A stretch of DNA of 64,000 nt from Antitrichia curtipendula (GCA_951230915.1 OX579636.1:7951001-8015000); one strand, 5' to 3'. Counted from the stretch's first letter, positions 36,074 through 48,112 are shown. The notes: generated from the letters alone by a model not told the origin. Numbers and translations are program-made.

Positions 36074-37252
36074 TTGGCCCCCATGACCTCCCATTAAGTA
36101 ACACTGATAGTACAAGAGTGAAATCTATGTTTCTTGCACTTCGAGGTGCTACTTTATAAATCATGAAACATGCATCAGTACTTTAATGTTCTTTTTTCGC
36201 TCCCGATAAAACTACGTTCTTTGCCAACGCCATGTCTGTGCCACATCTGTAGCCTTCTGCAGCCCTGTAGGATTGGCATTTCCGTACTTCCTTAGGTTTG
36301 AATGACCTCTCTTTTAGGACTATACCAACAACCATTTCTTTGACTGGTCGCGCCAAGTGTGAATGCACCTTTTGTCAAATAAACATAAATTTTAATTGCT
36401 CTCCTTGTTTCTCACACTTGCACTACTGTCGGAAAGAAATTGAAAATTTTAGCATCCACATGAGGTCAAACTCGTAATTCTGACCACAATGACCACAATG
36501 GGCTACTTTACCTTACATACAATATGTAGATCCATTTACTCTTTGATTGCAAAGTACAAGAGAGAAAATGAATCGGAGAAAGGAATAGCAGAAGACTAAA
36601 AGACCAGCACTCACAGATTCAGGCTCATTCAGGCTCATTCATGTACTTTCCGCAGGAGTAATTGACAAGCATTGGTGCTTGACAAACTCCAAGTCTTCTT
36701 CAGCACTGCATCGCTGCCCTTCGAGATTGGACAAAGAGAATAGAGTTATTATTGCCCGCCTCAATTACAAAAGCAGCAGAAGACGAATAAGGCATCGATT
36801 CTCTAAACCCTAATAGTGGCTCTACACAATTTCGCTCTCTCTTCCCAGAGATATAATATTGAGAAGCCTAAGGTCTTCTACGTAGTCGCAATGGCTTGAT
36901 CTCAGCATTGTGACGGTTGGCAAAATTGCATCAGAAGATGCAAAATTGAAGAGCTACGAAGAAAGAGTGACAAATAGAATAGTCCCAGTGTAGCTAATCT
37001 TCTGCTAAATTCCAGCAGGAAAACGACCAGTCTAAGCTAATCTCCTAACAGAGCTCTGCAGCGTGACAACCTCTACGACGAAGTAAGGCAATGTGAAACA
37101 GGGAAGTAGGGATGGATACCTTGTTCGGATCAAGTTGACCTAAATAAAAAAGTCGTCGCTCCAGAACCCTTGATGCCTCTCGCCAAGACAAGAAAAGGAC
37201 AATCTTGGAATAGACGCTGCCACAATTTGCTCACCAAGAGACCTGGGTCTTC
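36074..37252. other. No gene recognised
   Basis: The interval has mixed composition. The minus-strand ORF of 61 codons at 36183-36368 has no recognised domain. AGGCTCATTC is repeated in tandem near 36622. Confidence 0.4.
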
Positions 37253-37387
37253 AGAAAGCACCTTGAAGTCCAGATTGGGTCTCTTCATCCGTGGGTTCTT
37301 CAAAACATCGAATCTGGAGTCAAATGTTTGGTCTCCTCCAATAGGTCTTTTACAGTACAAACTAACAGAAAATTCAAAGCTACTCAC

Positions 37388-37580
37388 CTTCCTGCAATAA
37401 GCTGTAACTACTTCGATGGAACAAGCCACGCATTGTACATATCCTGTTAGCATGCCACCATCGTAGATCCCTTGCTTTTCATTCAGAATGGAATTGTGAT
37501 AGAAAACACAATCGGCTAGATTGAGCATTTGCAGGTAACTGCCAATCCATTCGAAAAGCTTGGCGAGGAAAGCACAAGGA
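37388..37580 (-). pseudogene. Exon-like fragment of an unknown gene (copy 1)
   Basis: On the minus strand the frame reads KLFEWIGSYLQMLNLADCVF, then YHNSILNEKQGIYDGGMLTG, YVQCVACSIEVVTAYCRK and a donor-like AG|GTGAGTAG. The text looks like a real helical protein exon, but I do not recognise the family. An upstream in-frame stop near 37580 and the absence of further exons make it a fragment. The same frame is preserved in copy 2 at about 60451-60643. A read-through ORF of 132 codons extends to 37130 in copy 1 but diverges in copy 2. Confidence 0.4.
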
Positions 37581-38017
37581 AGCTAGTGCAATCATTCCAT
37601 GAAATGAGCTGTGGCGCTCAAAACAATCCCATGGAATCGCAAGAACGGAATTGCGGAAACATCTAAAAAACAGTTGTGAAACAGTAGCCATGAATTGATG
37701 TAAGCGGTCATGGACGTGTTCTTGCACGGTTATGGTGTGTCCAGAACTAATCTTATCCGGGTTTAGGGTTTCTGATAAGGGTTAACCCCTAAAAGATCCC
37801 AGAAGCCTGTTTCTGGCTGCATATTTTAGTGTATATCAGGGATTTTGTAATTTGTAACTAACATAATTGACTTCATTGTTGTATTCAAGTAAAAAATAAA
37901 ACTTTTTAGTTTTTAGTTTAGAAAGAGTGAGAAGCAACTTTTTTTTTTACTTCTTCAAGAAGTGCCAGGATGGCGATCACTTATAATTTGGTGAAGCATT
38001 GTATTTCTACATTCATC

Positions 38018-38599
38018 CCGGGGAGATCACTTAGAGGGTCCATTAGGAACTACATGTGTTAAGATTTTAGACCCCCTATCTTATGTTCTAAAATTTAAAT
38101 AAAAGGAAAAGAAAAAAATATGAGTACATTTTTCTATTTTGTAAGTTTATTTTTGAATTATTGATAATTTTATTTGTTAATTATAATTAGTTACTAATTT
38201 TTGAAATAAAAAGATACACTGCAAAGCTGAAAATAACTTTCACACCCCTATTTTATATAAGAAATTTTTTTATAAAAAATACACGAAAATTTCTCAAAAA
38301 TAAATCTCTATTGAAAGTTCCTATTCCTTGAATATTGATGCAGTGGTCATTTAAATGCATTCTCTATAAATATCTGAGTTGAAAAACATGCCATTTTATT
38401 TCATTTTTCAACGTTCTTTAGAAATCATTTAATATGGTATTTGAATTGGGAGTTTTGAGCAATAGACACCTATAGCCTTTATTAAACAATACTCAAAATT
38501 ATAGGTTGAAACCAAAATTCATTAAAAAGTAAATAGGGGGGCAAAAAATCACTTGAACATATGTGGTTAGTTATAGATACACTAAGTGATCTCCTCGAG
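38018..38599. mobile_element. 582-bp MULE-like MITE with 9-bp target duplication
   Basis: The insertion is proved by copy 2 of the duplication, which lacks it. ACATTCATC occurs once in copy 2 (61081-61089) and flanks the insert on both sides here (38009-38017 and 38600-38608). The ends, CCGGGGAGATCACTTAG and inverted CTCGAGGAGATCACTTAG, share GGAGATCACTTAG and remain loosely similar for ~50 bp. A 9-bp duplication is typical of Mutator-like elements. It has no coding capacity. Confidence 0.85.
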
Positions 38600-39227
38600 A
38601 CATTCATCCATCTTTTGGAACCAGAAACACTTTTCAATCATATTCATACACTTTTTTATCCAAATTTGGTGACTTCATCCACCTTTTTAGTAGAAATGGG
38701 AAATTTTTGGCAAAAAAAGATTTTTTTTTTTTTTTTTGCGAAAGTAGAAATTTTATTTTGAAATGGTGCAATCTAGCTCCATGGTGCCCAAAAAAAAGGG
38801 CAGGTTAGAAGAACTCGAGCTCCAAAGAGTTTGGCACAAATGAAGAGTCTATTCACTAAAGATCCCACGATTGACTTAGAAGAGTCGGTATGAATGATGT
38901 ATTTAGTGTATACTAATGTAAAGTCTTATCACTAGAAGAAAAACTTGTCCGGCACAACCCACTATTATGCAACTAGTGTCCTATACAACTATCCTGCAAC
39001 TATAATCCTCTCTATATGCACCAAATTTGACAACTAGGTCGTTTAGTCGCAAAGTAGTCGTAGAATGAAGTGTAGGGTTACAGAATTGTAACAGAGTTGG
39101 CAATTAGAATGACTGTGAGGTATTATACATCCAGTTTTCATCACACTTGCCAATGTGGACAACTCTATGCATCGTGGAGTCCACTGTGGCAAACCACAAT
39201 CACATATTATCTAAATTTGACCACAAT

Positions 39228-39480
39228 TCGACTAGAAAACGACTAGAAAACAACTAGTTTGCGACTAGAAACAACTATAGTCCGACTAAAAAACGACTAG
39301 AAAACAACTAGTTTGCGACTAGAAACAACTATAGTCCGACTAAAAAACGACTAGATTGCAACTAGAAACAACTAGAATTTGTAAATGACAACTTTGTTAC
39401 ACTCTTGTAACCCTACACTATTACAGAGCTTCTTTGTGACTAGATTGCAACTAGAGAATGACTAGAAAACAACTAGAATT
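39228..39480 (+). repeat. CACTA subterminal repeats
   Basis: A block with CGACTAGAAAACAACTAGTT, TGCGACTAGAAACAACTATA and GTCCGACTAAAAAACGACTA is present twice in tandem with a period of about 62 bp, followed by looser ACTAGAAA-type repeats. Such arrays are the transposase-binding regions of CACTA elements. Confidence 0.75.
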
Positions 39481-39669
39481 TTCTAGAATTATTTTGGTTG
39501 TTTTGTAGTCATTTTTTAGTCGTTTTCTAATTTGTTTTCCGATTATTTGTCTTATAGCAACTGTCCCATATCAATTGTCAAAAGTACCATTAGGTTAGAC
39601 ATATAAGACTTGTAAGTTGTTGTATTTTTATGTAATGAACTCCCTTAGTAGAATTTTAAGATTTCTATT

Positions 39670-39800
39670 AGGTGTAGACTTCTACAGTTTGTAGATTTCT
39701 ACAAATCGTTGATTTTAATAATTTGTAGATTTCTACAAATTGTTGATTTTAACAATTTGTAGATTTTTACAAATTGTAGGTTTCTACAAATTGTAAAAAT
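39670..39800. repeat. Palindromic AATTTGTAGATTTCTACAAATT repeats
   Basis: The motif TTTGTAGATTTCTACAAAT, itself a palindrome, recurs three to four times with GTTGATTTTAAYAA spacers. It lies inside the CACTA element. Confidence 0.6.
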
Positions 39801-40025
39801 CCAAGAATTTTTAAATTACATAATTTCCTAAACCAATGAAATCTTTTAAATCTAAATATCTAAAATCTAAAATAGAATTTAGATTTGTAATATCCAAAAT
39901 CTACAAATCATTAAGATTAGAATTTTAAAATCTACAAATCTACAAGTCGCAAACAAGTTACAAACAAGTTGCAAATGAGTCGCCGACAAGTCGCAATGGA
40001 GTCACAGATAAGTCACAAACAAGTC

Positions 40026-40757
40026 GGGTGATTGCACGAAACACTTGTACTATTTTTTGTCACATGTTGCATGCTGATTAATTTTTTAGCCATAACTTTT
40101 GCATTTTGACTCCAAATGATTCCAAATTCATAGACAAGGTACTTATAACTATTATACACCTTGCGTAATTTTTTGGAATTTTTAAACTTTTTTTTACTAT
40201 TTAATAATAGCCCCCGATATTTTGTCACAAATGCCAATTTGGGGGGTTTTAGTACTATTTAGTACCCATAAAAACGAATTTAGAGCTGAAATTTGGTAGA
40301 GATGGTCTTTTAGTAGACTTGTAGCTATTGTCCAAAGCAATTTTAAAAATACTTAATTTTATTTGGTGTAGAAGTTCACAAAGTGAGCCTCTTTCTACTT
40401 GCATTTCAAAACATGAAAAAAACTATTTTGGTGGTTTTTTTGGTGAATGACCATCTTCATAAAGTTGCTACAAATGGCCAGTTTTTATTTTTTTTATTTA
40501 AGTTTTTTCCTATTTTCTACTAATTAAAACATCAAAGTATGCATTTTCTAGCGATTTGGTACTTTTTTAGTTCTCCTACTTAGAGAATTTTTTAATGAAT
40601 TTCCTTTGGTGGTTACCTTCATCTTAAAGGTGCATACATTAGTCATATTTTTTGAAATTTTTTAAAATTGATTTTTGAATTTTAAAGTACTTCCAAAAAA
40701 ATCACGAGTACTATTGCAAAACGCAACAAATAGTACAAGTGTTTCATGCAATCACCC
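40026..40757. mobile_element. Nested 732-bp element with 4-bp target duplication
   Basis: The left end GGGTGATTGCACGAAACACT and the inverted right end GGGTGATTGCATGAAACACT continue together to about 30 bp with one mismatch. AGTC flanks both sides (40022-40025 and 40758-40761). Removing the insert restores an AAACAAGTCGCACAACTC text that fits the surrounding CACTA repeats. It holds no convincing ORF. A 4-bp duplication fits none of the common plant superfamilies, so the class is left open. Confidence 0.75.
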
Positions 40758-41700
40758 AGTCGCACAACTCATCAATTGAATGACTGACGTCACGTGGCAG
40801 TGAGTACACATAAGCGACCACGTCAGAAAAGGCCGTCAACGAAGTTCAAACTATGTTGCCGGATGAAAAACAGATTCACTTCATTTTGTGACTCTAATTT
40901 TCTATGCGACTTGTCTACTGCAACTACGGACCTCTAGATTGTCACATGTCGCAAATTAGTCACACAACTCAAAAAGCAATTGCTCTTTGCAATCGTAGAA
41001 CCCCTCATTTTCTTCTAGTGTATTTCAATGGATAATGAGGATTTTATGGGACTTTGTGTGGTGTATATACACACATGATTGGTCTCCAAAGAACTTTTGA
41101 GGATTGCCGTTTTTTTCTCTTCATCTCCAAAGACTTGCCTTTTGGTGAAGATGGAATTTTTAAGTCCATTCAATGTCCATTGTATTTGGTGACTCTCCTA
41201 GTTAGGATTATATATGTTTATGATACCATGCAAAAGTATATTGAGACTAATTTATTAAATTCAGAACCTACTTGTCATCCAACTATATTCCCCCATGATT
41301 GCCTCCAAATGCATATCCTTTATGCACTAGCTATTTTGATAGGTGTCTTTTAAAAGATCGTAGAATATAAAAAGTATATGAAGATCATCTTAAAATAGAT
41401 GTTTTTACAAAAATGAGAGGAAGAATTTAGGAATGTGGTTGTATACAATTTTGGTAAAATCTTTAGTCCTCAACTCAAGGTCAACAACAATCACTTGTTT
41501 CTAGGCACTTGAAGCAATTTGTGCTTGAATTTTGTAGAGTATTTAGAGTCTATTGCTACAAAGTCATTGAGATCAAACCTGCTGAAATAGTTGAAGAGAG
41601 ATTGTGAAAGTCCATATTAGTGCGACAAACTTGAGAGTGTGACAATCTTGCATATTCGCATAATCCCCAAATGAGTGTAAGTTCATGTTAATGCCACGGG

Positions 41701-41958
41701 GTGCACAAATTGAATTTTAATGTTCTGGAGCATGTTCAGCATCATCTTCTGAATTATGAGTGCGTCTGGGTGTTGAAGTCAACAAAAGTTTATATGAAAC
41801 GGTTGAAAGAGTGTCAAGGACCATCTCTTGCTATGGCGGAGGCTAAGAGGGAGAGTTTGCAAGCGCCCAAGAACCCACTCGAAACTGGCCCAAGGACTAG
41901 ATTTGCCCAGGCTTTCACAATGGGACGCTGGGACGTTCTGTTTGTGCTCGTGGACTAG
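41701..41958 (+). CDS. Small ORF conserved in both duplicate copies (copy 1)
   Basis: The 85-codon frame starts MHKLNFNVLEHVQHHLL and ends GRWDVLFVLVD. Copy 2 (62087-62344) keeps the same length with four residue changes and no stop. The family is not recognised. Preservation may only reflect the recent duplication; a short gene fragment is the likelier reading. Confidence 0.2.
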   Translation: MHKLNFNVLEHVQHHLLNYECVWVLKSTKVYMKRLKECQGPSLAMAEAKRESLQAPKNPLETGPRTRFAQAFTMGRWDVLFVLVD

Positions 41959-42067
41959 CATTCAGTTGAGGCAAATGAATGCTTTACCATCCATATTTTA
42001 TCTTTAAAAAACAACACTCCTTCAGAAATACGAGTACGTGGACCCTCCAGCTTATACAATCGACTTC

Positions 42068-43834
42068 ATTAGAAAAAAAGTCAAGTCTCCAGAAGGCCGC
42101 AAGGGAGTGACACCTTGAGCTATTTAGAGAGGGCTACTGGAGCTAGATACAATACATTTATTCTGACATAACCCTGTCTCTACCTTGTCTGACTTTCGGG
42201 TTGGACATACATTATCATATAATATATTGATTTTGTAGTGTAAGGGAGGACTGTTGACTGTTGTCCAGCAAGGCAATTTTTTATTGTATCGCAAGAATTC
42301 TTTATTCATTTATATTTTCACGGCTAATCATGATTATCATTGCTACTGTGGATGATAGTTGGACTTAGCACAACAAATACTATTTTTAGATGATGCAGGC
42401 TTTAGTACGTAACCTCGGTTATTAATTACTCTGTTTTTGTCATGTTCGGTTTCAAAATTCAGTTGCGAAATCCACACTAGAGAAGATGCTGCAACCATAC
42501 AACCACACCGCAGTTCATACTAGTAAAGAAAAGCAAGTTCTAACTGAAGCTATCTACAAATTAAGATGCAATTATCTCTCTGATCTAAAAATCAGAGAAA
42601 CTGTTACAGTAACCAAACACAAGTGGACACCGCTCAGAATTCCTGCCTTAGCTTTTCTCTTAAATTCTCAAAAGATTTTTTTTTAAATGGAAAAAACACA
42701 AGTCCCCAGGAGGTGTGCAGCTTCGTTGTGTGGACCCTGTGATTCCAGCAATGGTATTCAAGCGACTTCTGCAAGTCCATCACGTGAGTCTCCTAAATTA
42801 CTAGCCAGCTTCAGACAGTTTGCTTCTGTTTTCTGATTGTCGTGACTAAGTTTGCTCAAAAATTTGGGTTTAGCATTCATTTTAGCACCTCAAAATTAGA
42901 AAAGGCAATCCCATAGTGTTGGAAGTTATGGGATCTGGGCAAGTAGATTGCATACATAATGAACTAGCCCCGACTTACAGTTAGAATAATGATGCATTCC
43001 CAGTTCAAGGCGAAGATCTCACAAATGCACGATTGCCTCTCTTGTCTAAGTAGACAGTCACCCCCGATAAAATAAGGGGTGACTCTCTCATCTACATTAT
43101 TGTAAATTTAAACAGAGTAATGAGAAGGGAGACTCTCATCAATGTTGAAGCTGAGAGTGTAAGGGTTGGCAACACAGAAAACCAATTGTGAAGTGGTGCA
43201 AATATTCTCAATTGAAGAAAGTACTTATCCAAATATAAGCACCTAAAAAAATCGCTTCCACACTGTCTGTCCACTACCGTCCATTGTCAAGTTGGCGGAA
43301 TTAAACTCACAAAAATGGGCTGTCTTGAAATTGAAGTCTAAAGCAGTTCTAGTTCTGTGCACTCGGATGTCACAGTAGTCACTATGGCCGCAACTTTGGC
43401 GTAAATGTCGATCTTGCACATGGCCTAGCTACTCTCACTGTGAATTAATTCACCAATCTGGAACAATCTAGGACACTAGCAAGGAAGTTCAGTTAGGAGC
43501 AATGAGGAGGACTTCATCGCAGGCGGTGCAAAGGTCGGTAGGATCAAAAGTTAGCTCGTCATCCCTCTTTCCATCTGACACAGCGCTCGCATGCTCTCAC
43601 CACATCAGTTGAAGATTTAAAGCGTACGAAGCAAGGAACCGTACAAAAAATCCGTTAACCGTACTAGCAAATGGACATAGCACAGCCTATCCGTTGAGTG
43701 GAGGACAGGACTACAAGAGGAGTACTGGATCAAAGCAAAGCGACTATTTGTATCCCATCAGTACAAGAACCTACATGGCTATACTTCACATTGCAGGGAT
43801 TTAGTTGAGACTTCACGAGTGGTTCAACTACCTT
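42068..43834. other. No gene recognised
   Basis: No ORF above 66 codons and no paired repeats were found. A GAGACTCTC/GTGACTCTC block recurs near 43080-43135. Confidence 0.4.
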
Positions 43835-44730
43835 TCAATCATCAAAAACCTTCAACTTTAGGGAACAAGGGGGCAAGACATCTGCCACAACGCTCTTGTG
43901 TTCTTTTCGTCTATTCATCTTCCTCTCGACACTCCCAGGCTTTGATACAATGAATGCATACTCCTTCAGTGTTGCATGGCCCATACTGATTTGAACTTCA
44001 TGCCGAAGATGCATTATGGGCCAGTCGTTGCCTACTGTAAATCGAAGTACCATTGGAGGATTGGCTTCAAGCACCTCACAAGAGAGGCTAACGAGCGGGA
44101 CACCTCTCTCGTGCTCCAGGGGCACCCACTGTCGGCCAACTGCTCGCTCCCTTGTAAAGTAGAAATTGGCATAGAGATTTTGTCGACCAATGTGGTACCT
44201 GAAGACAACACTTGGGAGAGAAACCGTGCACCTGATAATATCGTCACCGACAATGGTCTTTGAAGACCACCCGTCATCCATGAGATTGGAAAAAGTAGCA
44301 TCATCAAGGTCTCTAAACGTGAACAACGTGGGAGTGCGGATTCGATTCTTAGCTGATGCAAAGAGGTCTACGAATATGGTAAAAGGAATGAACCACTTCA
44401 CTGAGCTTCGGCGAGACCCTGTTCTTGGCTTGAGAGCGGCTCTGAAGTCCAACCGCAACTTGGCACGAAAACTTTCTGATGAGCTCATGTCAGGGAGTGG
44501 CCATGACAGGGAGCCGAAGCCTAGCAATGGAAATTCCTGCAACTGCCCATATAGACGGTGGCTAGAAGGTGGAATGTACACATATTTGAAGAAGAAGATA
44601 GATTAGTCATGCAACTCACGGGGAGTGCGGTCATGGTGAATTCGCTCTCCAATGTCGGCATGCATTGCTACGATGAGCTCGACCACAGAAGCTGGCTCCA
44701 CCCAATCTTCAAAGTACGAAGGAAAAAGAT
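43835..44730 (-). CDS. Hypothetical multi-exon protein, 3' part
   Basis: Two exons join in frame on the minus strand: 44730-44620 and 44520-43835, with a 99-bp GT-AG intron (GTGAGTTG..TTGCTAG). The first reads LFPSYFEDWVEPASVVELIV, the second FGSLSWPLPDMSSSESFRAK and onward to PCSLKLKVFDD and a stop. Candidate upstream sites are an acceptor CTTATCGTGCAG before 44730 and a 27-nt mini-exon near 44970-44996. No domain is recognised; the protein looks soluble with mixed beta-strand-like segments. The open reading over 228 codons and the splice fit argue for a real gene. The N-terminus is not resolved. Confidence 0.5.
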
Positions 44731-46135
44731 CTGCACGATAAGTGCACCAAACATGACCGACCACAATGACCTTATTAGAACACATCAACAACCATAAATC
44801 ACTGAAGAAGAATCAGAACAACCAAGATTCAAAACTACACTATCACTGAGCAGATCGCCAGTAAACATCCATACTAAATTCTACGATTTTTGAACCATGT
44901 CTTAAATGTAACAGAACATATGGAAAAGGCTAACAATGATACAATGTGCGATCCACCCAAAAAACTTACTGGTCAGCAGAGAAATATCAGGGTTACCTGC
45001 AAACAAAATAAAATGGTTTTCGTTCCAATCTCCGATTTCTAGTTCCATGTTAATTTGAACATTTGTCAGCCTTTTTACGTGTATTTGCAGCATAGGAAGT
45101 AAGAACAAGTCTTCAAGACTAGAATCCAAAAAGTGCAGTCCGAGGCAATTAAAAATTCAACTACAAAACAAAATAAAGTAGAGAATTCCAATTTCCGGTA
45201 GCACAACCCTCCGTTACGAAAAACAAGGAATATTTTTGTATTTGGTTACCATTTTGCCAACAATTTAATTGCATTCATAAAAATCAATCTTTTTAATTAT
45301 GCATACTTACAGCCTAAGAACAGTCTATAATGACAAAATTGAAGAAAATTAAACACATGTACAGTTTAAGGCAATCAAAAACGCAACCCAACAATTGTCA
45401 GAACTAGAACATTTTGATTCCGTTATCTAATGATAAACTTAATATCAGATTAATTATCACTAATTGATTAGTTAAACCAACCTTGACCGCAAACTTAAAG
45501 CTTTTACAATCCCAAACCAAGAATTTGCTAAACGAAAACGTGCAAACTCTCTATTCTACGATTGATCAAAATCAAAGTTAGACTATAAAGCAAACTTGAA
45601 CAAAGAACAACAAGTACAAAACATCACTTCTCCGAGGTTAGTAGGTCTAACAAGTAACAACAGCAAGAGAGAGCCAACCCCTGAAACCTAACATCACAGT
45701 ACACGTTCAGTGCTCTGGGAACCATGAAGCATAGTTAGTGGCGCTGATCTACTCCAAATATATATTTGTTACGGAGTATAATTCTACAGAGCATACGCGT
45801 TTCAAAAAATTATTGCGCGCGAACCTCACGACTGAAGATGTTGGGATGGCCACCATATTTCTCTAGTGCCTCCTGAAGTTTACATTACTATATACCACCG
45901 CAAGAACCAGAGAAGCGACTTAAAAGTGGCCAATGGTGGATCGATATTGAACTCCATGCCTCCCGAAGTCAACGTTACTGCATCCACCAAGAACTGACTC
46001 GAGAAGCAACTTAAAAGGAGATGTTGGATTGATATTGAACTTACAATTGCACGAAATTCGTGGACATGGGACCTGTGGGTCCAATGACAACTGGCGCGGC
46101 TCATAAGCGTGGCGGACGAGAATCTTCGTCACCAA
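44731..46135. other. Probable introns or upstream region of the minus-strand gene
   Basis: The interval is A/T-rich with splice-like sites on the minus strand (GTAAGTTC near 46047, GTAAGTTT near 44968, TTTTGTTTGCAG near 44998). It probably contains further exons of the gene at 43835-44730, but none could be assigned securely. Confidence 0.35.
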
Positions 46136-46378
46136 CTAATCTTCGTCACTACCCCCGCCATGCTTGAAACCAACTATTTTAGCTTTCCAATAATACTGTG
46201 GACTGGAGATTGCATACCTCCCAGAATCCCGGTCCCATTCGGAGTTCAAGTCAGGCTCTAGGATTACCCAGGAGTTCAGAGAGAACTGCATGGGGATAAA
46301 CCTTTGAGTGGTATCTTGCACATTGTGCAAGGTAACAGCTTCAATACGATCAACTAGGCGCTGCTGGCGAGGAGGCAT
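46136..46378 (-). CDS. Small hypothetical ORF, possibly first exon
   Basis: Starting at MPPRQQRLVDRIEAVTLHNV, 80 codons run through FIPMQFSLNSWVILEPDLNS to GFKHGGGSDED and a stop. A TATA-like TATATAAAC lies at 46674-46666, about 290 bases upstream. The peptide reads as a genuine protein segment with no family assignment. It may be a separate short gene or the start of the gene at 43835-44730. Confidence 0.35.
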   Translation of the reverse strand: MPPRQQRLVDRIEAVTLHNVQDTTQRFIPMQFSLNSWVILEPDLNSEWDRDSGRYAISSPQYYWKAKIVGFKHGGGSDED

Positions 46379-46665
46379 CTTCGCCAGGTGGGGCAAGCGA
46401 AGGGTGGCGGCAAGAATAGAAATTCCAAAAAAAGTTTGACTGGGGAGAAGGCTGCCAAAGTGCCAAGTGAAGCAGTTTGCAATTTGCACAAGAATAAGCT
46501 TACAAACTCAAACCCGGTTGTTCTTGATTTCGAGCTTGTTTGAGATTCATGGTTGCGTGAACCTGGGTTGGTGGTGCAAGGGCGGGATAACAAAGAATCA
46601 ATCAATATTAAAATGCCAAATCGAATAACTACCAACACCTTTCTACAGGCGGTTGGGCCAGTGTT

Positions 46666-46674
46666 GTTTATATA
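46666..46674 (-). promoter_or_regulatory. TATA-like box, minus strand
   Basis: TATATAAAC on the minus strand is followed after ~30 bases by a transcribed-looking leader. It fits as promoter of the ORF at 46378-46136. Confidence 0.4.
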
Positions 46675-46679
46675 ATTTG

Positions 46680-47163
46680 AATCATAAGAATGAAAATCAT
46701 GATCAAGACTGTTCTAGCTATGGTAGGCACCCCCAAATGCGCCATTGACCTTACACTATGTAAATCTCCAAAATCAATCATGTACCTATGTGCAATAAGC
46801 GTTTTTACAACTTAGCTTTGTTCATGTCTTCATAACTATTGCATTCATTATCCAAATGTGTTGTTCTTTGGTGTGTTGGAACCTCCTTTCACTTGCCAAT
46901 AAGAACATATGAATATTTGAACAATCTAATAATAGTAATTAGGCATAGTAGCAATTAGTGATGGTTTTGGGTGTACCTACTTTAGATAGGATTTATTCAA
47001 ATATATGTTTGCAAAACTTTAGATTTGCGATAAGACTAAGTTAGTTTACGTTTTTTGTTTTATTATTTTTTGTTTTTTAGGATACTAATTTAGATGAACA
47101 ACAACCATAAAACTAAACATATTTACAAAGTGGTTGGAAGTCTTTGTATGAATTTCAGCAGCA
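46680..47163. other. No gene recognised
   Basis: A/T-rich intergenic DNA without ORFs of note. Confidence 0.45.
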
Positions 47164-47167
47164 TTAA

Positions 47168-48112
47168 CTCCTAAAGTCCCTATGTACTTTTTCATCAAAT
47201 TCCACTCAAAACTGCCATTTTTATTGCAAATTGCAAAAATCTTCATAAAATATTTTTTTTAGATATTTAACTATAGGATCTTTCTCTAGATTTGAATCTA
47301 ACTATAGGATCTTTCTCTAGGTTGGAATAAGAATGTATGAGAGAAATTTCAAAAACTTTAATTGCATCAATTGCAAGATATTTGTGTTTGAAGTGAAGAT
47401 AACCATTTTTTGCACCATGCTTTTCTAGATTTTAAGGCTTTGAATCTTTTTAACTTTAAATTCTTGCACTATACAAGCACATTTTTTTTTTTTTTTTTCT
47501 TCTTAAAATCCCTAGAGTTTCAACTCAATTTTGCAACATAAATTTTGTAAAGTGGATTTTTATTATTTAAAAAACTGTTAAGTAGAAGTAGGTGTGAGAT
47601 TGAAGGAAAAAATAAATTTTTGATAGTTCTAAGATGGAATTGATATATGATAATTATTTATGGTGAGATTGTTCTAACAAGCAAACTAAATCCTATAAGA
47701 CTTATTTTTTTTAAATTGTGTTCACAAATGAACATCATAAGTTGTTTTTTCAAGAAGATGCTTAATTTGCTTATATTAAAAGCATTTTTTCCATAACTTT
47801 TTCATCACTAGTGAAAATTGAATGAATGAAATCTTTCACTAAAGACAAAAAGACTTTCTATGAGAATCAATATTTAAAAAAACATTATTTGACTCTTGTG
47901 ATTTCTTTATGTTGCCCAACAAACACCATTTAGGGCTTAGGGTATCATAACTTTTGCTTCAAGGTGTCAAGTGAAATTAAAATTATATTATCAAAATGCT
48001 AATGTATTTTTCTATCTTCAAAAGAAGTTTCCAAAAATGACAATAAAATTGAGACTTTAAGATTTTATCCAAAATCCATTTTGTTCTCCAAGGACAATAG
48101 GACTTTAATAGT
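47168..48112 (+). mobile_element. TTAA-flanked family 1, copy C
   Basis: TTAA at 47164-47167 is followed by CTCCTAAAGTCCC. The blocks AAACTGCCATTTTTATTGCA, TAACTATAGGATCTTTCTCT, CAATTGCAAGATATTTGTGT, TAAGTAGAAGTAGGTGTGAG and TTATGGTGAGATTGTTCTAA follow in the order of copy A. The right end, GGACAATAGGACTTTAATAG, is degraded and has been duplicated. There is no ORF. Confidence 0.6.

Larger units (their letters stand above)
38930..41020. mobile_element. CACTA (CMC/EnSpm) non-autonomous element
   Basis: The ends are CACTAGAAGAAAA and its exact inverse, flanked by TAT on both sides (38927-38929 and 41021-41023). Copy 2 of the surrounding duplication has the uninterrupted site with a single TAT at 61406-61408. 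The 3-bp duplication and CACTA ends fix the superfamily. Subterminal regions are full of ACTAG-containing repeats. No transposase frame is present. About a third of its length is a second, nested element. Confidence 0.93.
37253..42067 (+). repeat. Segmental duplication, copy 1 (with two insertions)
   Basis: This segment is a direct duplicate of 60316-62454. The match starts at CAGAAAGCACCTTGAAGTCC (copy 2: CAGAGAGCACCTTGAAGTCC) and ends at TATACAATCGACTTC. When the insertions at 38018-38599 and 38930-41020 and their target duplications are removed, about 2,130 bp remain, equal to copy 2 within a few bases. The two copies look about 95% identical by eye. They lie 23.06 kb apart. Confidence 0.9.

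Noticed and set aside
37783..37800. Another TTAA/CCCCTAAAAG family 1 terminus
   Set aside because: Only the terminal motif matches; the following sequence is that of the segmental duplication and no second end was found.
39228..39365. Independent satellite array
   Set aside because: It lies inside a CACTA element with defined ends and is best explained as its subterminal repeats.
44190..44606. Plus-strand ORF of 138 codons
   Set aside because: Antisense to the hypothetical minus-strand gene, whose exons are open longer and join at splice sites.
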